Assembly: GCF_002775205.1 (NCBI RefSeq)
Contig: NC_036445.1
Span: forward strand, 30,443,453 to 30,507,452
DNA length: 64,000 bases
Origin: Xiphophorus maculatus
Lineage: Eukaryota > Chordata > Actinopteri > Cyprinodontiformes > Poeciliidae
Direction: 5' to 3'
The notes under the pieces are model-generated. The model did not search any database, was not told the DNA's origin, and worked only from the letters and a program-made list of their open reading frames with translations. A program made the translations under genes and the position numbers. Shown here piece by piece: positions 50,201-62,216 of this stretch; position 1 is the stretch's first letter; every line of letters begins with the position of its first letter.

Positions 50201-52993
50201 AAAGGGTACTGCTCCTTTAGCCCTTCAGCTAGTTCACTGGGGAGTGTCTTGATGAGAAATCTTTATTCTTAAAGGAAAACAGCTGCGTAAACTACCAAAG
50301 GGAACAGAAAAGCAAATGAACAGGGCAAAGTGTGAGGATCAAAGAAAGACGCCTTTTAGACCCACCAAGAATGCCAATGAGGTCAGTCATTGGTTCGATC
50401 ACAGTGCCTCCATAGACACCAGAATGTAAGTCTTGTTTAGGGCCTTCAACCTACAAACACACAACATAGTAAGAATCAGATACAGAGAGAAACGAGTCAA
50501 GAAAGAATTCTACAACCTCTGCAAAGAAGTAGCAGTTCCCTCTGGTGCCATAGGTTAGGGCTGGCCGTCTGCTCAGCCAACCACAGTCAGAAATGATGAT
50601 GTAGTCCACATCGGAGAAGAAGGTGTCTCTCTGCGCCAGGATCATTGAATCCAGGCCGTTAGAGCCTGTCTCCTCCATACCCTCAATGAGAAACTTCACA
50701 TTCACTGGCAGGTCCTGGTGGATGCCAGAAGTAGAGTTTAAGAACAAATGCAGTAATTGTTTGACATACAGAAATATAGCCATTTGAAGTGAAAACTATG
50801 TTTACATAATACATAATGTTGTCTCTATAGGGGTCGGTGTGTTTTCTCTCACCATGCTGAGGGCTTGGTAAGACTGAACGGCGTGGATCCAGGCCAGAAC
50901 CGGAGCCTTGTTGTCTGATGTTCCTCTTCCATACAGATTACCTGAAGGTACAGTGCCATAAAACATATTTATTTATTTATGACACTACAACTAGAATTTG
51001 CTGAAGGTCAGGAAAATTTAAATGCAGATCACAAATGATGTCATTTTTGAGATGTTTCAAACAGACATAATAGGTATCTTTGGACTGATGTGTGAAAAAT
51101 AATTCCACAAGAAGAAATCATCATTCAGTCAGTTAAAAATCAGGTAAAAAGCTGTATAAAGAACATAAAGGTGACTACCGTTGATATCTGTCAGGTTGTA
51201 GGGATTGGTAGCCCAGCCGTCCTCCAGCTTCGCCGGCTGAACGTCCACATGACCGTAGACACACACTGTGTGTTTGCTGGGGTCACTCCCAAACTGAGCT
51301 GTCACTACTTTTGGCAGTGCTATTGTTTGTCCACTTGGAAGCTGCATTTTCAAAGGCATGGTTGGTATTCCCACATTTCTACAAAATGATACATTAGCCA
51401 CCTGATTTGGAAATAATATGGCACAATGTGAACCAGTACCAGGCGGTGTTGATGTGTGTTTACGCATTTGGCAGAAGCTTCTATCCACAATAACTTACAA
51501 ATGAGGGTATAACAGTAAAGTTAAAACAATAGCTAATTCAAATTCAAAATTCAAAATTACTTTATTGATCACAAAGGGAAATTAAATGTTGTAACTCATT
51601 CATTCAAATTCTTCAAAGAGTTATTGTAGCTGTTGATGGCTGTTGGCAGGAAAAACGTCCTGTAGCAGTCTGTCTTACAGTGAACTTAACTTAATCTCCT
51701 GGCCATAGCCTCCTTTCTGATCAAGTTCAAAGTACCCCACTAATTCCACCTTTCACTTTATTGTTCTCGTTGTGGAATAAATGTCGGATCATTAACTGGT
51801 TTTCCATAAAGTGGCTGCCACTGGGTCTCAGGTGGAGCAGAAATGAAAGGTAATTGGTGAGCAGGGAACACTGAAAGGCTGCATGTTTAGATTCAGTTTG
51901 AATATGGGATGCTTTTATCCAGAAGGTGATATTGTAAATTGGGTCAACGTTTGAAAATGTTTATGAACCTGCTGTTAACTGTTAGCTCCTGGCCTTCAGA
52001 AGGTTTGTGCTTGGCTGTTCTGGTAAATCAAGCTGCAGTTTTGTCATCTCAGGTATATTAATGTAGACATAAAGCTGTCCAAAGGAGCAACCCCTGCAGA
52101 ATTGTTATTAGCCTACTGAAGTAAAAACTACAAACTCCAAATTCTCAAAGAGAAGTTATAAAAGGGAATCACTTTAGCAGAGACCTGGGGGTTTCGTCAC
52201 TGACCTCTTGCTCTCCGATATCAACCAGTTGTACCATTCCTCCCATCAGTCTCAGCTTCTCAGCCACCAGCTCCATCATGCGGTGCAGGTCTGGTCTTCT
52301 CAGAATGTTGCTCGAGTCACTTTCAATTGCAACCCACTCCCTCAGAACCTGGCGCACAAATCAAAGTCTCATTGTGAATGAGCTATAACTTTTAATCAAT
52401 CCAAAGAAAGTTTATGCTGATATAACAGAAAGTTATTCTGTTGAATAAGTGAGGTGAGTCCTTCTGTAAGCAACTAATACCCACATCTTCAACAAATCAC
52501 AATGTTCTTCCTTCTAACTTTTATGTCAGACCTGTCCTCACATACCTGTGGACATGAACTATGGAGCACTTTCATGAAACAGAACTCAAACAAATGAAAT
52601 CCCTAAGGAGAACCTGCTGTCATTGTGCACTGTGGTGGAGACACAACCATAGCCGAACCATGAGGGTGAGCGGAAGATCCTGCAACAGAAAACCTGCTCC
52701 CACTTTTATTTGAGCTTATTGTTCATAGGTGCAAATTACTTGCATTGGCTGGACCCAATGAGTGTGGTTGATCAACATGTAGTCAGAGCAATCAGCTTTG
52801 GCGAGAGATGAGGCAAGTAGTATGTCAAAAAGATGAGCAGTAAGATGGAGAATCAGCACCATCAGTGTTTCAAGTTTGTCACCTCAACATGTTCTTCCTG
52901 ATGGTCATCAACGTACTGCGCCAGCTCGGTGTACGGGAAAGCCTGGCAACAGGAAATGACCAGCAGGATGAAGGGGACGGTTTGAAGATTCAT
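47262..52993 (-). CDS. cndp1: Carnosine dipeptidase 1 (secreted M20 metallopeptidase), 11 coding exons
   Basis: Hydrolyses carnosine and related Xaa-His dipeptides outside the cell, using two zinc ions. Exons (minus strand): 52993-52883, 52348-52205, 51341-51179, 50941-50853, 50714-50517, 50450-50366, 48950-48790, 48708-48544, 48467-48326, 48005-47858, 47340-47262. All phases agree and give 494 codons, near the 507 of human CNDP1. Residues 1-18 form a signal peptide (hydrophobic core [11 protein letters not shown]), which points to CNDP1 rather than cytosolic CNDP2. Metal ligands are H116, D149, E184, D212 and H461; catalytic D118 (GHVDVQP) and E183 (GMEETGS); substrate histidine H244 (LHSGVYGG). 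N-glycosylation motifs (NLTD, NKTG, NKTS) fit secretion. Oddities: Cys213 follows D212 where human CNDP1 and CNDP2 have Asn, and the donors after exons 1, 5 and 10 are weak (GTGACA, GTTGTA, GTTTTA). The start ATG directly follows the acceptor TTCCACTAG. Confidence 0.95.
48709..48789 (-). other. cndp1: CNDP1 intron 7, 81 nt, in frame and without a stop
   Basis: Lies between MYNNK and VDLLAHRW. It has a GTAGTA donor and CCAAAG acceptor, is divisible by three and is open throughout. If retained it would add 27 residues (VVKSQV...APPK) to the protein. Family alignment says the spliced form is the normal one. Confidence 0.85.
49020..50365 (-). other. CNDP1 intron 6, nothing distinct
   Basis: The largest intron between coding exons (50365 to 48951, 1415 nt). 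AT-rich, with no recognised repeat or embedded gene. Confidence 0.6.
51535..51720. repeat. Interspersed repeat in CNDP1 intron 2
   Basis: ATTCAAAATTACTTTATTGA, then GTTGATGGCTGTTGGCAGGA and CGTCCTGTAGCAGTCTGTCT. I recognise this arrangement from a repeat dispersed in many fish genomes; the class is uncertain. The rest of the intron is unremarkable. Confidence 0.5.
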
Positions 52994-54532
52994 CTAGTGG
53001 AAAAATGAAAAATCAAATGATAGTGGGAGTAGCTTGTTGGAAAAAGAAGTTATCACAAATCATTAAAAAATTAATAATTATTACATCATAATCTAACTGA
53101 ATATTGAAGAAGTTCTAATTTAAAAATCAAGCAAACAGATACTGTGTTTGATAATTGCTCAAATAACTCTGAGCAATTATCTGTACGGTGGCTCTCAAAG
53201 GTGTACATACCTTATTGAACTAACAAAAACTGAAAAAATAAAACAGGTGGCTTTCGTAAAACATAAGAAAACTTAAAACACATTCTGTGCCCTAAGCATC
53301 CAAATATACTTACTCATCGTTGTTCTTAGTAGTTAATATTTATTTCATTTTCCTTTTAAATGTGACCATCACTACACAGCTTGCTTGAAGATCCATTTTC
53401 TGATTACTTCATTAGGATTTAACTGAAGTGCAAAAAAAAAAGTATATTTATTTTAAAAAGAAATTGTGTTGGCCTTGGTTTCAGACTCTGCAATTTGGTG
53501 TTTAAATATTGTCAATAAAAAAGTGTTCCAATAACACATTATCTAGTAATATTTTCTGATATCCTGTCAACTTTTAACATTTTTGACACAGAAACATGTA
53601 GGCTGCTGGCGGACCACCCAGAGCACTTCTAACACCTCGCTTAGCAGGTTGTCAGTGAAAACAAGATGTAATATATGAGACAACAGTGAGAAAAACAAGA
53701 AACTGGTCAAGGAGGTTGCAATGAGACCAACAGTAGGACTAAAGGAGCTCCAGGAATTAAAGTACCGGTTGTGTCCTACATGGAATAACCTGTTTTCTCC
53801 GTATGTAGTGGTTCAAGATTGAAAGATGGAATCTTTTTTTCCACAGAATAATCAAACACACTTTCATGAAAAGTGAGAACCTTTGGGCCACAGATCCAAA
53901 ACATCTAATTCACAGAGAACAGCTCTGTACACCTTTGCTGGGAAGTTGTAAAGAGAGATTCTATTTTGCGGCATTAGACTCCATATCATTCCAGATTTGA
54001 TGGATGCAACCAGAGTCCAGAACTGAATATGGCAGGAAATCTGGGAGGTAAACAGTGGATAAAGGAATTTGTTTCTATCTGAAATATCTGCAGAACATTT
54101 GAAAAGCCGAGTGGAAATTCTCTGATTAAGATGTGACATCCTGACTGAATCATAAAAAGGTATTAAAAGATGTTTCAACAAATCAAGTTTGCATCCAGGT
54201 ATTTTTTAAAATCTATGTAATGTATTTGTTTTCAATTGAATTGTACAGATCATATGTCAGTTTAAAGGTGGAGAACATTTAGAAATGATTTGAAACCTTT
54301 AACATCTACAATAGCATTTTAACATGGATATGGAAACATTTTAGACCCTCTACAACCAGCTGCTCTGCTGAGTCGCTCCATCTCACTAAGCAGCTTTTAA
54401 ACAGAACTTTTGCAACTTCTGCCTGATCCCTAAACCGCTAAAAACTTTTCAGCTTTATCTCGCTATAGATTAAATCTTATTTCTATTTTTATGAACATAT
54501 AATATCTTCACAATATGAATATATTTCCTTAC

Positions 54533-54608
54533 CTTCTCTTAGATCCAGTGGAAACAGTCTTATCAGGCCCAGCAGCTGTGGCCCCATGTTGCTGGTGGGA
54601 CATTTATA
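54533..54608 (-). promoter_or_regulatory. cndp1: CNDP1 core promoter and non-coding first exon
   Basis: On the minus strand a TATAAA box (54608-54603) is followed by a segment ending in a consensus donor GAAG|GTAAGG (54533/54532). With a start about 30 bases past TATA, exon 1 would be about 54578-54533. It would splice to the acceptor CACTAG at 52994, immediately before the start codon. An ATG at 54587-54585 lies upstream of the inferred start, so it is probably not transcribed. Intron 1 (54532-52994) holds nothing recognised. Confidence 0.6.
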
Positions 54609-55439
54609 CACATTCCCTCATGCTGCACTCTTACAGGGCCCCGGGGTCACACTGTCAAATGTTTCCTGACATCTTGCCAAGACAGCAGACAAATGCCTTT
54701 CTTTTTTTGCTGAGAAAGACAAAACTCCACTCAGATCTATTGATCTTGCTCCAAGAATGTGCTCTAAGGATCGACGGTGGGGGGTTTGTGTGCGTGTGTG
54801 GGGAGAGGTGCTCGGAAGGACAAAACATCATGTGAAACTCCTAATTACTGTGCTTCCACACACACATAACAAGTTGCACAACAGACGGCCCCCTGAACTA
54901 AACCTCAAAGGAACAGCGTTTCTCAAAGGGCAATGTGAAATCATGGGAAATGACAAATGGACCGAACTTTTCCATCATATTGACCACTGATAGCATTTTA
55001 CATTAGAGTCACATTCACCCATTCGCACTCACAAATGCATACACATTTATACACCGATACACAATTGTTGTTTTCTGTCTCAGGAGGCACATGACAGAGG
55101 AGAGGAGGTGCTGTGTTGACTTGGTTCCAGAATGGAATAAACTTTGAACTACTTGAGAAAAATTGTGCTTTGAGTCGGGGGGACAAAATAAGTGCCAGTA
55201 CTCCTCTTAATGTCATACATATTGTAGGACAGAAACATGGGTGATATTTTGCATATACTGTAAATCTGTCTATCGATCTATAAATCAGTGGGTTTATTGT
55301 ACAGAAATGATAAAGAACACAAAAACAAAACCAGTTCTTAATCAAATCCACGAGTGAAATTCAACGTGTCATGGAGCCACTTAACGGCAAGCCTCATTGT
55401 GTTAATATTGACATGAAAAATAATATTGAAAAATAAAGA

Positions 55440-55800
55440 TATAAAAACCAATCACAGAAGTGATAAGTCCTTTATTACAATGATAGTGTAAGGTTTTGGT
55501 TTTTTCTGTGTTCAGTTAGGTTTTTGTGTGAGTTTCCTGTTGTCCTGTCTACCCCTTGATTGTTCCCAGCTGTGTCTCGTTCCCTGATTACCCTCTGTGT
55601 ATTTAATGCCACCTGTGTTCCTTGTTCTTTGTCGGTACCTTGTCGTCTTACATGCTGTCTATTACGTTCTTGTCTGCTGTCTGCTCCCGCTCATCTGTGC
55701 TGCCTGGATTATTGTGTTTTTTGGATCATCTTCATTAAAATCATCACTTCTTCATTCCAACCTGGGTTCTCAGGTTCCTCACCACTGCTAACTGCACTTT
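55440..55800 (+). mobile_element. Possible solo LTR or related repeat
   Basis: CAGCTGTGTCTCGTTCCCTG, then GTGTATTTAATGCCACCTGT (TATA-like), a TTGTCTGCTGTCTGC region and ATTAAAATCATCA (poly-A-signal-like). This looks like LTR sequences I have seen in teleosts. Ends, target duplication and partner LTR were not found. Confidence 0.33.
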
Positions 55801-56164
55801 ATGACAGTCTGTTAAAAATACTTCATCCCAGTATTATGAACAGAAGGCGACTATACATATACACATAGTAATCACTCTTAATATCTTTAACATGGTTTAA
55901 TAAAGAATGTACTGTTAAACCAAAAATATTTACAAATATTTTAAAAACAGCTCACAAAAACAAGGCATTTTGTTCATTTGGTTGACGCCAAGCAACAGGA
56001 CTTTCTTGTGGTAACAGACTAAACTAAAGCGTTTTCAAGTGACATTTTTTCTTGTACTACCTTTCTGTAAATCAAGAGAAGTGACTTTGACAATGTGGTG
56101 CATCTTTATCTTAAAAAAACAAAGACATAACCAATGACAACAAGTCAGAAAGAATGATGATTGT

Positions 56165-56660
56165 CAGGGTTTCCCCTCTATGCCCGGTGATCTTTAATAC
56201 TACTGGCAGTGTTAAAGATGCATTAATACATCTTTGTGTTAAAGAATGTTAAGCTGACAATTTATGTGGTTTTAGTAGCTGTTCCATTTCGTGGCTATTA
56301 AGGTTTTTAAATAAGCGCCACAAAGACAGTTTTGCTTGCCCAAACTTTATGGGACGGGTTTTTCTGCTCTCAGCGCGGATGCGCGCATTAATCTTAGCTG
56401 ACTGTAGATAAAACATTTCATTATGTGCAGTTTGGTGTGTCACTGCAAACAAATAAAATAAAAACCAACCCGTGTGCTGTGTGACAATGAGGCGAGCGTG
56501 AAAGCTCCTCCACGAACAGAACCACCAGCTCACTAACGCACCAGCTAAGCAGGAATTCAGACTTTATCAGCGCAGACACAGAGTCAGCATGTTGAGACTA
56601 AACGCACAGAAGTAAAGCCTGCTGGCCTGCCAGGCTTACGATACACTGGGGGAAACCCTG
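56165..56660. mobile_element. hAT-like non-autonomous element
   Basis: Ends are inverted repeats CAGGGTTTCCCC (from 56165) and GGGGAAACCCTG (to 56660). It is 496 bp, non-coding, with G/C-rich patches. An 8-bp target duplication could not be confirmed. It abuts the P-type transposase relic and supplies the last codons and stop of its final open frame, so it probably cut that gene. Confidence 0.55.
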
Positions 56661-57165
56661 AGTGTCAAATTATGTCTAATCTTCTCCAGTGTCTTTGCGA
56701 ACAATGTGTGCAATGGTTGACACCTTTGGAGGTTGCTGTGTTGAAGCTCCAGTATCTCAGCTCTCAGCAGCTTCACAGTGCCCTGTGATGGAATCACAAG
56801 GGCAACCATGTTCAGGGTTAGGAGGTGGTAGTTCTCATCAAATGATGATGACGTAACATTTCTGACCAGCTCACGCGACACAGCAGTTTTCATAGAATCT
56901 GCTACGAATCCTGCTGTATAGACCAGAGCATTTTCCACCAGATCACCAAACTTAGTTGGAAGATAGCCATGGTCGCACACAACAGCTGAAATGGAGATTG
57001 TTACTCTTCAGCAATTCAAGCAGAGGACATCTAAAGGTGACAGGTACACGTCATCATGTTGGGCAGCCACATTGCCTGTCCCACTAGGTGAGCCACCACA
57101 TCGAACCATCAGACGTCCTGGAACTGGCATGCAGATGGATTGTTACTCCAGCCATCTAGATTACA
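56661..57165 (-). pseudogene. P-element-type transposase, C-terminal relic
   Basis: Minus-strand fragments in family order: WSNNPSACQFQ (about 57155), then after a frameshift RLMVRCGGSPSGTGNVAAQ up to a stop near 57007, then in another frame HGYLPTKFGDLVENALVYTAGF (from about 56974) and LVIPSQGTVKLLRAE. These match the part of THAP9/P-element transposases that follows the catalytic core (NNPSA..QF, VENALVYIAGF, GGLV.PS). The frameshift, the stop and the abrupt end at the hAT-like element at 56660 show that it is broken. The catalytic DDE region that should precede it is absent between 57165 and 57286. Confidence 0.75.
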
Positions 57166-57285
57166 AAACGGGCACAACATACAGGAATTACTTATAAGAC
57201 ATAACATACAAAGATATTTATTGAGTATATTTTCAAAATTTATTGTAATTAAAACAATAAATAAACTGGTCAACATTAAGGCTAC

Positions 57286-60200
57286 CTTTGTAATGTATGT
57301 GGATGTGGGAGGGGCAATTTTCCAGTGTCCCGGAGGTACTTGTATGCCTTTGGACTGTGCAGATGGAGTGTGAGGGCAAACTCTCTGTGCTCCTTTGTGT
57401 ACTCATGGCCCTGCTTTTCCAAGAAGTCCAGCTGAAGATCTGAAATGTTAAGAGCAAAAATGAAAAACCTCTCCTTCAGATAAATAGCTGAGGATGTTAA
57501 AAAAACAGTAGTTATATTAAATAAATTAGAATATGTGTTCCAATGAGGCTCATTTGTCAGATAAAAAGTACCTTTTGAAAATAGACGACAACCCGAAAGC
57601 AGGTATAAGACAAACTTTTCATTAAGGCTACATCTCTGTATTAAAAATGTTTTTTTTTATTGGTCTGATGTAATGTCTGATGTTAATGAATCTTGTGTGC
57701 ATTAACTGTAAGCAGGAAATCATAATTAACAGCAATGAAGGATTTTAAATCTATGTTTAGTTAATCTATATAAAGTGTTTCACTTAGTGTTAAAGTTCCT
57801 GAAATAGATGGACTTTTGAATAATTTACTGAATGGGTCTTTAATATGAATTTCAAAGAGCTAATTTCATCTTACCTGAGTATAGTTCAAGCCTCTCTCTG
57901 AGCTTCTTATTTATTAGTTTCTTGTCACTCAAATCCACCAATAGAGACTGAACTGTGGTCTTTGCCCTCTTTTCTCTGGCCATGGCGTTTTTCTTTTCCC
58001 GCTCTAGACTTTCCACTCTTGCCAAGGCTTCCTTCAGTTTAGCCGCAACAGCGGAAAGAGAAGCTGGCAAGGCGTAGCCATGATCCTAAAAGACAGAGAG
58101 ATGAAGATCACACTATGTGATCTAATTGACTGCCTTCAATTGTGAGTGTGTTTAATATGAGTGCTTTGAGAGTGTAATGTGACCATGACCATAATAGTAT
58201 CATGTTTAAAATATAAATACTCACATCAATAGACTGAGGTTGCGGCTGTGAGGTACAAGTTTCTGTGGCATCCTGAGAGGCCACAGACAGGCTAGGTTCA
58301 ACTTTTATGGAGGTTACTGTCGTCCTGCACTTTTCTGGCTAAAGTGAAGAAGCATAATGATTATGAACTTTACAGTATATAGCTATCTGTACACATAAAC
58401 AAATGGAGGAATGAGTATCTCACCCTGTCCTGTGTGTGATTATACAATCTGTACATTTGTGAATGCTAAGAGACTTAAGACGATACACCTACTCTTTGGA
58501 GGTCAGCAGGGAAGCTGAAGATTGATGGAATAGCACCATCTCTCAGTCGGACAATCTGACCGGTTCTGTCAAAATCATCCTGTTTAAAATGCTCACTGCA
58601 CAGCACTGATGAATCACTTGCAGTGAATCCCTCTCTCTGCAAAGTCGCTTCCCACTTCTTCCTCACATTTTTGTCTTTGGGAAACCTTCAAAACGAAAAC
58701 GGGATATTTGCAAGTGCCTACACGAAAACATTGTTCAAAGTAGATTAGTCTTATTTTTTCATTATAATGTTCTCCCTGTTTTACTACTTTTTATTTTCAA
58801 TTTCTTATAACTTTACTTCAATTAAACTCCTATTTTGATGCATTTCTGTTAATAATGAATCAAAACTAATGAAAATGTGAATAAGCTTGTTTGAAAACTG
58901 TTCAGTCAGATGTTCTGTTGTATGAATGGTGGGCATGAGATATTGGCATCTTACTGTCAGCTGGGTAGTAGTGATTTTGATTCAATTACATTTACTTGAG
59001 TAACTTTAAAAAATATATATTGTAGGAGTTTTTCACTAAGTTGTGTTTTTTACTTTTACTTGAGTAATTTCACTATCACTACCCTTATTGAGTAGAATTT
59101 CTGGATTCTCTACCCACTGAATGAAAAACAAACATGTTTTAACTAAAAATTCACCAGACTAAGACTCAGACATACACCCACAGTTTTTGTTAAAAGTTTC
59201 ACATATTTTATATTGAATTACTGTCATTTTGGTCCTTAAAATACCAAAATTTCCCCTTAACTTTATATTTTGGTCCATCTGTTGACGTTTAAATATTAAA
59301 TGATTGATAATTTGATGAACTACTGTGGAGAATTAACCGTTCTCCATGAGGAGTTCTTGATGTATGAGGTTACAGAAGAGTCAGTGAGTTGAATTAATGA
59401 ATTCCATTTATTAATACCACAATATAGCTGGTCCATTTCACATGCCACCTTTACGAGGTAGCAAGTCAAAATGGCCCCCCAGAAGGGGTTGTGATCTCCT
59501 TTGTTAGCCTCTAGTTACGCCCCAAAGAGTTCGTTCCTTAGCTCCTAGTATAATATAATCTTCTCCTTGAGGGTGTTTCCTAATATGACATTTCTTTTAG
59601 CTTTAGCTTAGCAACTAGCTAACAAAGATAGAAGGAAAACACAGAATTATTTATTCTCAACACTACTCAGTACTTGAGAAGACTTGTTTACCAAATACAT
59701 TTTTACTCTTATTTGAGTAGTTTCTTGGATGACTACTTTTTACTTTTACTTGAATAAAAATATGTTGAATTAATGATACTTTTAATTGAGTGCAATTTTT
59801 GGGTACTCTGCCCACTTGTGCTTAATGTTAATAAGGTGAAAGAATTAAATATGAATCATCTGTGACACACCTGTGTAAACGTTTGATGGTATAATGTCAA
59901 ATTCATGACAAAAGCCGAGAAAAGCACCATTTTAATTTCCTTTTCCTAGCGTGTATTAAACTCCATGCGCGCATTGAACGTCCCACGCAAGAACAATCAA
60001 AAGTGACCAGCGCTATTATAGCAAAAAACTCAACACAAATGCACGAGATGCAGCTCTCTATGCTTTCAATATATCTACCAGGTCGCTTGTGGACTTACTC
60101 GTGTGAAATATTTGGTTAACTTTTTTTTTCAAAACTTGAAATTATACTCTTTACAATATATCAGCGCTGAAAAGAGGTGTACGCATCAAACAAAACGAAT

Positions 60201-60597
60201 ATAAGACACTGAACACAGAGAGGAAATCCGTAAGAGATTTATAAGTACATACATGCATTATGTAGTACAATGTAAGTTTCATTGTGTAGCTGATGCAATG
60301 AATCTACATTCACATACCTCACTGATTTTAAGTGTTTTGCTGTTGTTTTTTAACCAAACTTTCCCATCAGAACATTTCACCTCATTGTAAAAAGCAACAG
60401 TGTATTCGATACACTTAAATGCGATTGTACCAGTAATAGCAGAAAATTTATAAGGCACTCAGAATTTATTTTATGTGTACGGTTTTCAATCGACGCATTC
60501 TTCCACGTTTATCTTACTTGTGAAAAGTTATCCCCCGAGTCCTAACGTCAACAGTCCGTCGATTTGAGCAAAGATTAGCCGCACAGTGCTGAGGCAT
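57286..60597 (-). CDS. THAP-domain protein joined to P-type transposase start (partial or domesticated)
   Basis: DNA-binding THAP zinc finger followed by a coiled coil and the beginning of a P-element transposase. Exons (minus strand): 60597-60518, 58685-58493, 58338-58225, 58085-57875, 57439-57286; all phases agree (275 codons so far, then an AG carried to a next exon). THAP residues 1-91: C5, C10, C56 and H59 bind zinc; W38, FP at 28-29 and AIPSIF at 78-83 are family landmarks. Exon 3 carries a SUMO-type IKVE. Exon 4 is a charged heptad-like coiled coil (KLKEALARVESLEREKKNA region). Exon 5 has FALTLHLHSPKAYKYLR and LPLPHPHTLQ, the typical transposase entry. After that the frame is lost: reading into 57165 gives RWLE and a stop. 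It could be a decayed transposon or a host gene making a short protein. The intact five exons favour either recent origin or selection. Confidence 0.78.
57520..57640 (+). repeat. Interspersed repeat in THAP intron 4
   Basis: Matches 13353-13480 (ATAAATTAGAATA, then AAAAAGTACCTTTTGAAAAT and CTTTTCATTAAGG). Class unknown. Confidence 0.5.
58930..59830. repeat. Interspersed repeat in THAP intron 1
   Basis: Two TACTTTTACTTGAGTAA-type motifs near 59050 and 59740 and a GGGTACTCTGCCCACTTGTG end match a non-coding repeat widespread in teleosts. Related motifs lie at 37800-37890. The remainder of the 1.8-kb intron (60517-58686) is featureless. Confidence 0.45.
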
Positions 60598-60639
60598 CTT
60601 GTGATGTTTATGATTTAGCCAAGTAGGTAGGACGACCGC

Positions 60640-60735
60640 TCCAAGATGGCGGCCGTATTTCCCATAGAAATGAATACGTATACGCCGCATTGAGCGCTGA
60701 GTCCTGGGTTACGTCACCGCCATCTTGTGTGTGGC
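60640..60735. repeat. Left arm of a diverged inverted repeat with two YY1-type motifs
   Basis: The segment CCATAGAAATGAATACGTAT through TACGTCACCGCCATCTTG matches, inverted, 61562-61650 (CCATAGACATGAATACGTAG through TACGTCACAGCG, CCGCCATATTGG) over about 75 bases with scattered differences. It contains AAGATGGCGGC (60643-60653) and the inverse ACCGCCATCTT (60716-60726), the consensus of YY1 sites. It lies just upstream of the THAP start codon (60597). Confidence 0.7.
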
Positions 60736-61560
<825 letters not shown>

Positions 61561-61561
61561 A

Positions 61562-61893
61562 TCCAATATGGCGGACGCTGTGACGTATCGCAGCAATGGG
61601 CTGACCCGCTCCATGAGGCGTCTACGTATTCATGTCTATGGTATTTCCTGCCTTCCAACAGCCAATGGGATGCAGGAAATACGACTATTTTCTCAACCAG
61701 GCTCCGCCCACATGGAGTAGTTAAGGTGTTCCTGTTTTTATTCAAGTTAATCTGAGTAATAATAACAATTTAATACTTATGATTCAAATTTGGTCGTTCT
61801 TATAAGTGTAAGTTTTATAAATTTATTTATTTTTCCTTTTTTGTTTAGTTTGTTTTTACGCGGCAGGTCAAAGGTTACAAACAAAATGGCGGA
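61562..61893 (+). promoter_or_regulatory. TAF2 upstream region: CCAAT, GC box, DR1, YY1-type sites
   Basis: Seen in order: right arm of the inverted repeat with AATATGGCGGA (61565-61575), GCCAATGGG near 61660, GGCTCCGCCC near 61700, a direct repeat AGGTCAAAGGTTA (61865-61877) of the nuclear-receptor DR1 type, and AAAATGGCGGA (61883-61893). TATA is absent at the expected place, as in many housekeeping promoters. Inference: TAF2 starts near 61880-61930, where a YY1 motif often sits at the start site. Confidence 0.55.
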
Positions 61894-62210
61894 ACACCAA
61901 AGCGCTGCAGCTACAGTTCTGTGAGCGTCTATTTTGATGTTACAGAGTCTCCTTTCTGTATAAATGAAGTAACGGTTCCATGTCGTTCAACCCCTCTTCG
62001 GAACTAATCGCTTCTCTTTATTATTTTATGTGGAAATACTTCCGCGGAGTTCTTACGACGGTCTCCGGGTGAACACAGCTCTTGGGGAGCCCACAGCACA
62101 GCGGCTTGCAGCTGCAGATCTGTCCGCTGTGTGATGAGTTTTCTCTGATGATCTTCAGCAGCTCTAAGTGAAGAGCACCATTACGGATGCATGACTTATT
62201 CAAGCTCTAA
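61886..62210 (+). other. Series of upstream ORFs in the TAF2 leader
   Basis: Short ATG frames before the main start include 61886-61924 (MAEHQSAAATVL), 61937-61963, 61980-62072 (31 codons with stop) and 62187-62210 (MHDLFKL), whose stop lies 6 bases before the main ATG and in the same frame. Whether all are transcribed depends on the true start site. Confidence 0.5.
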
Positions 62211-62216
62211 TCAAAG

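Noticed and set aside
47262-52993. Calling the M20 peptidase CNDP2
   Set aside because: The first exon encodes a clear signal peptide and there are N-glycosylation motifs; CNDP2 is cytosolic without a signal peptide.
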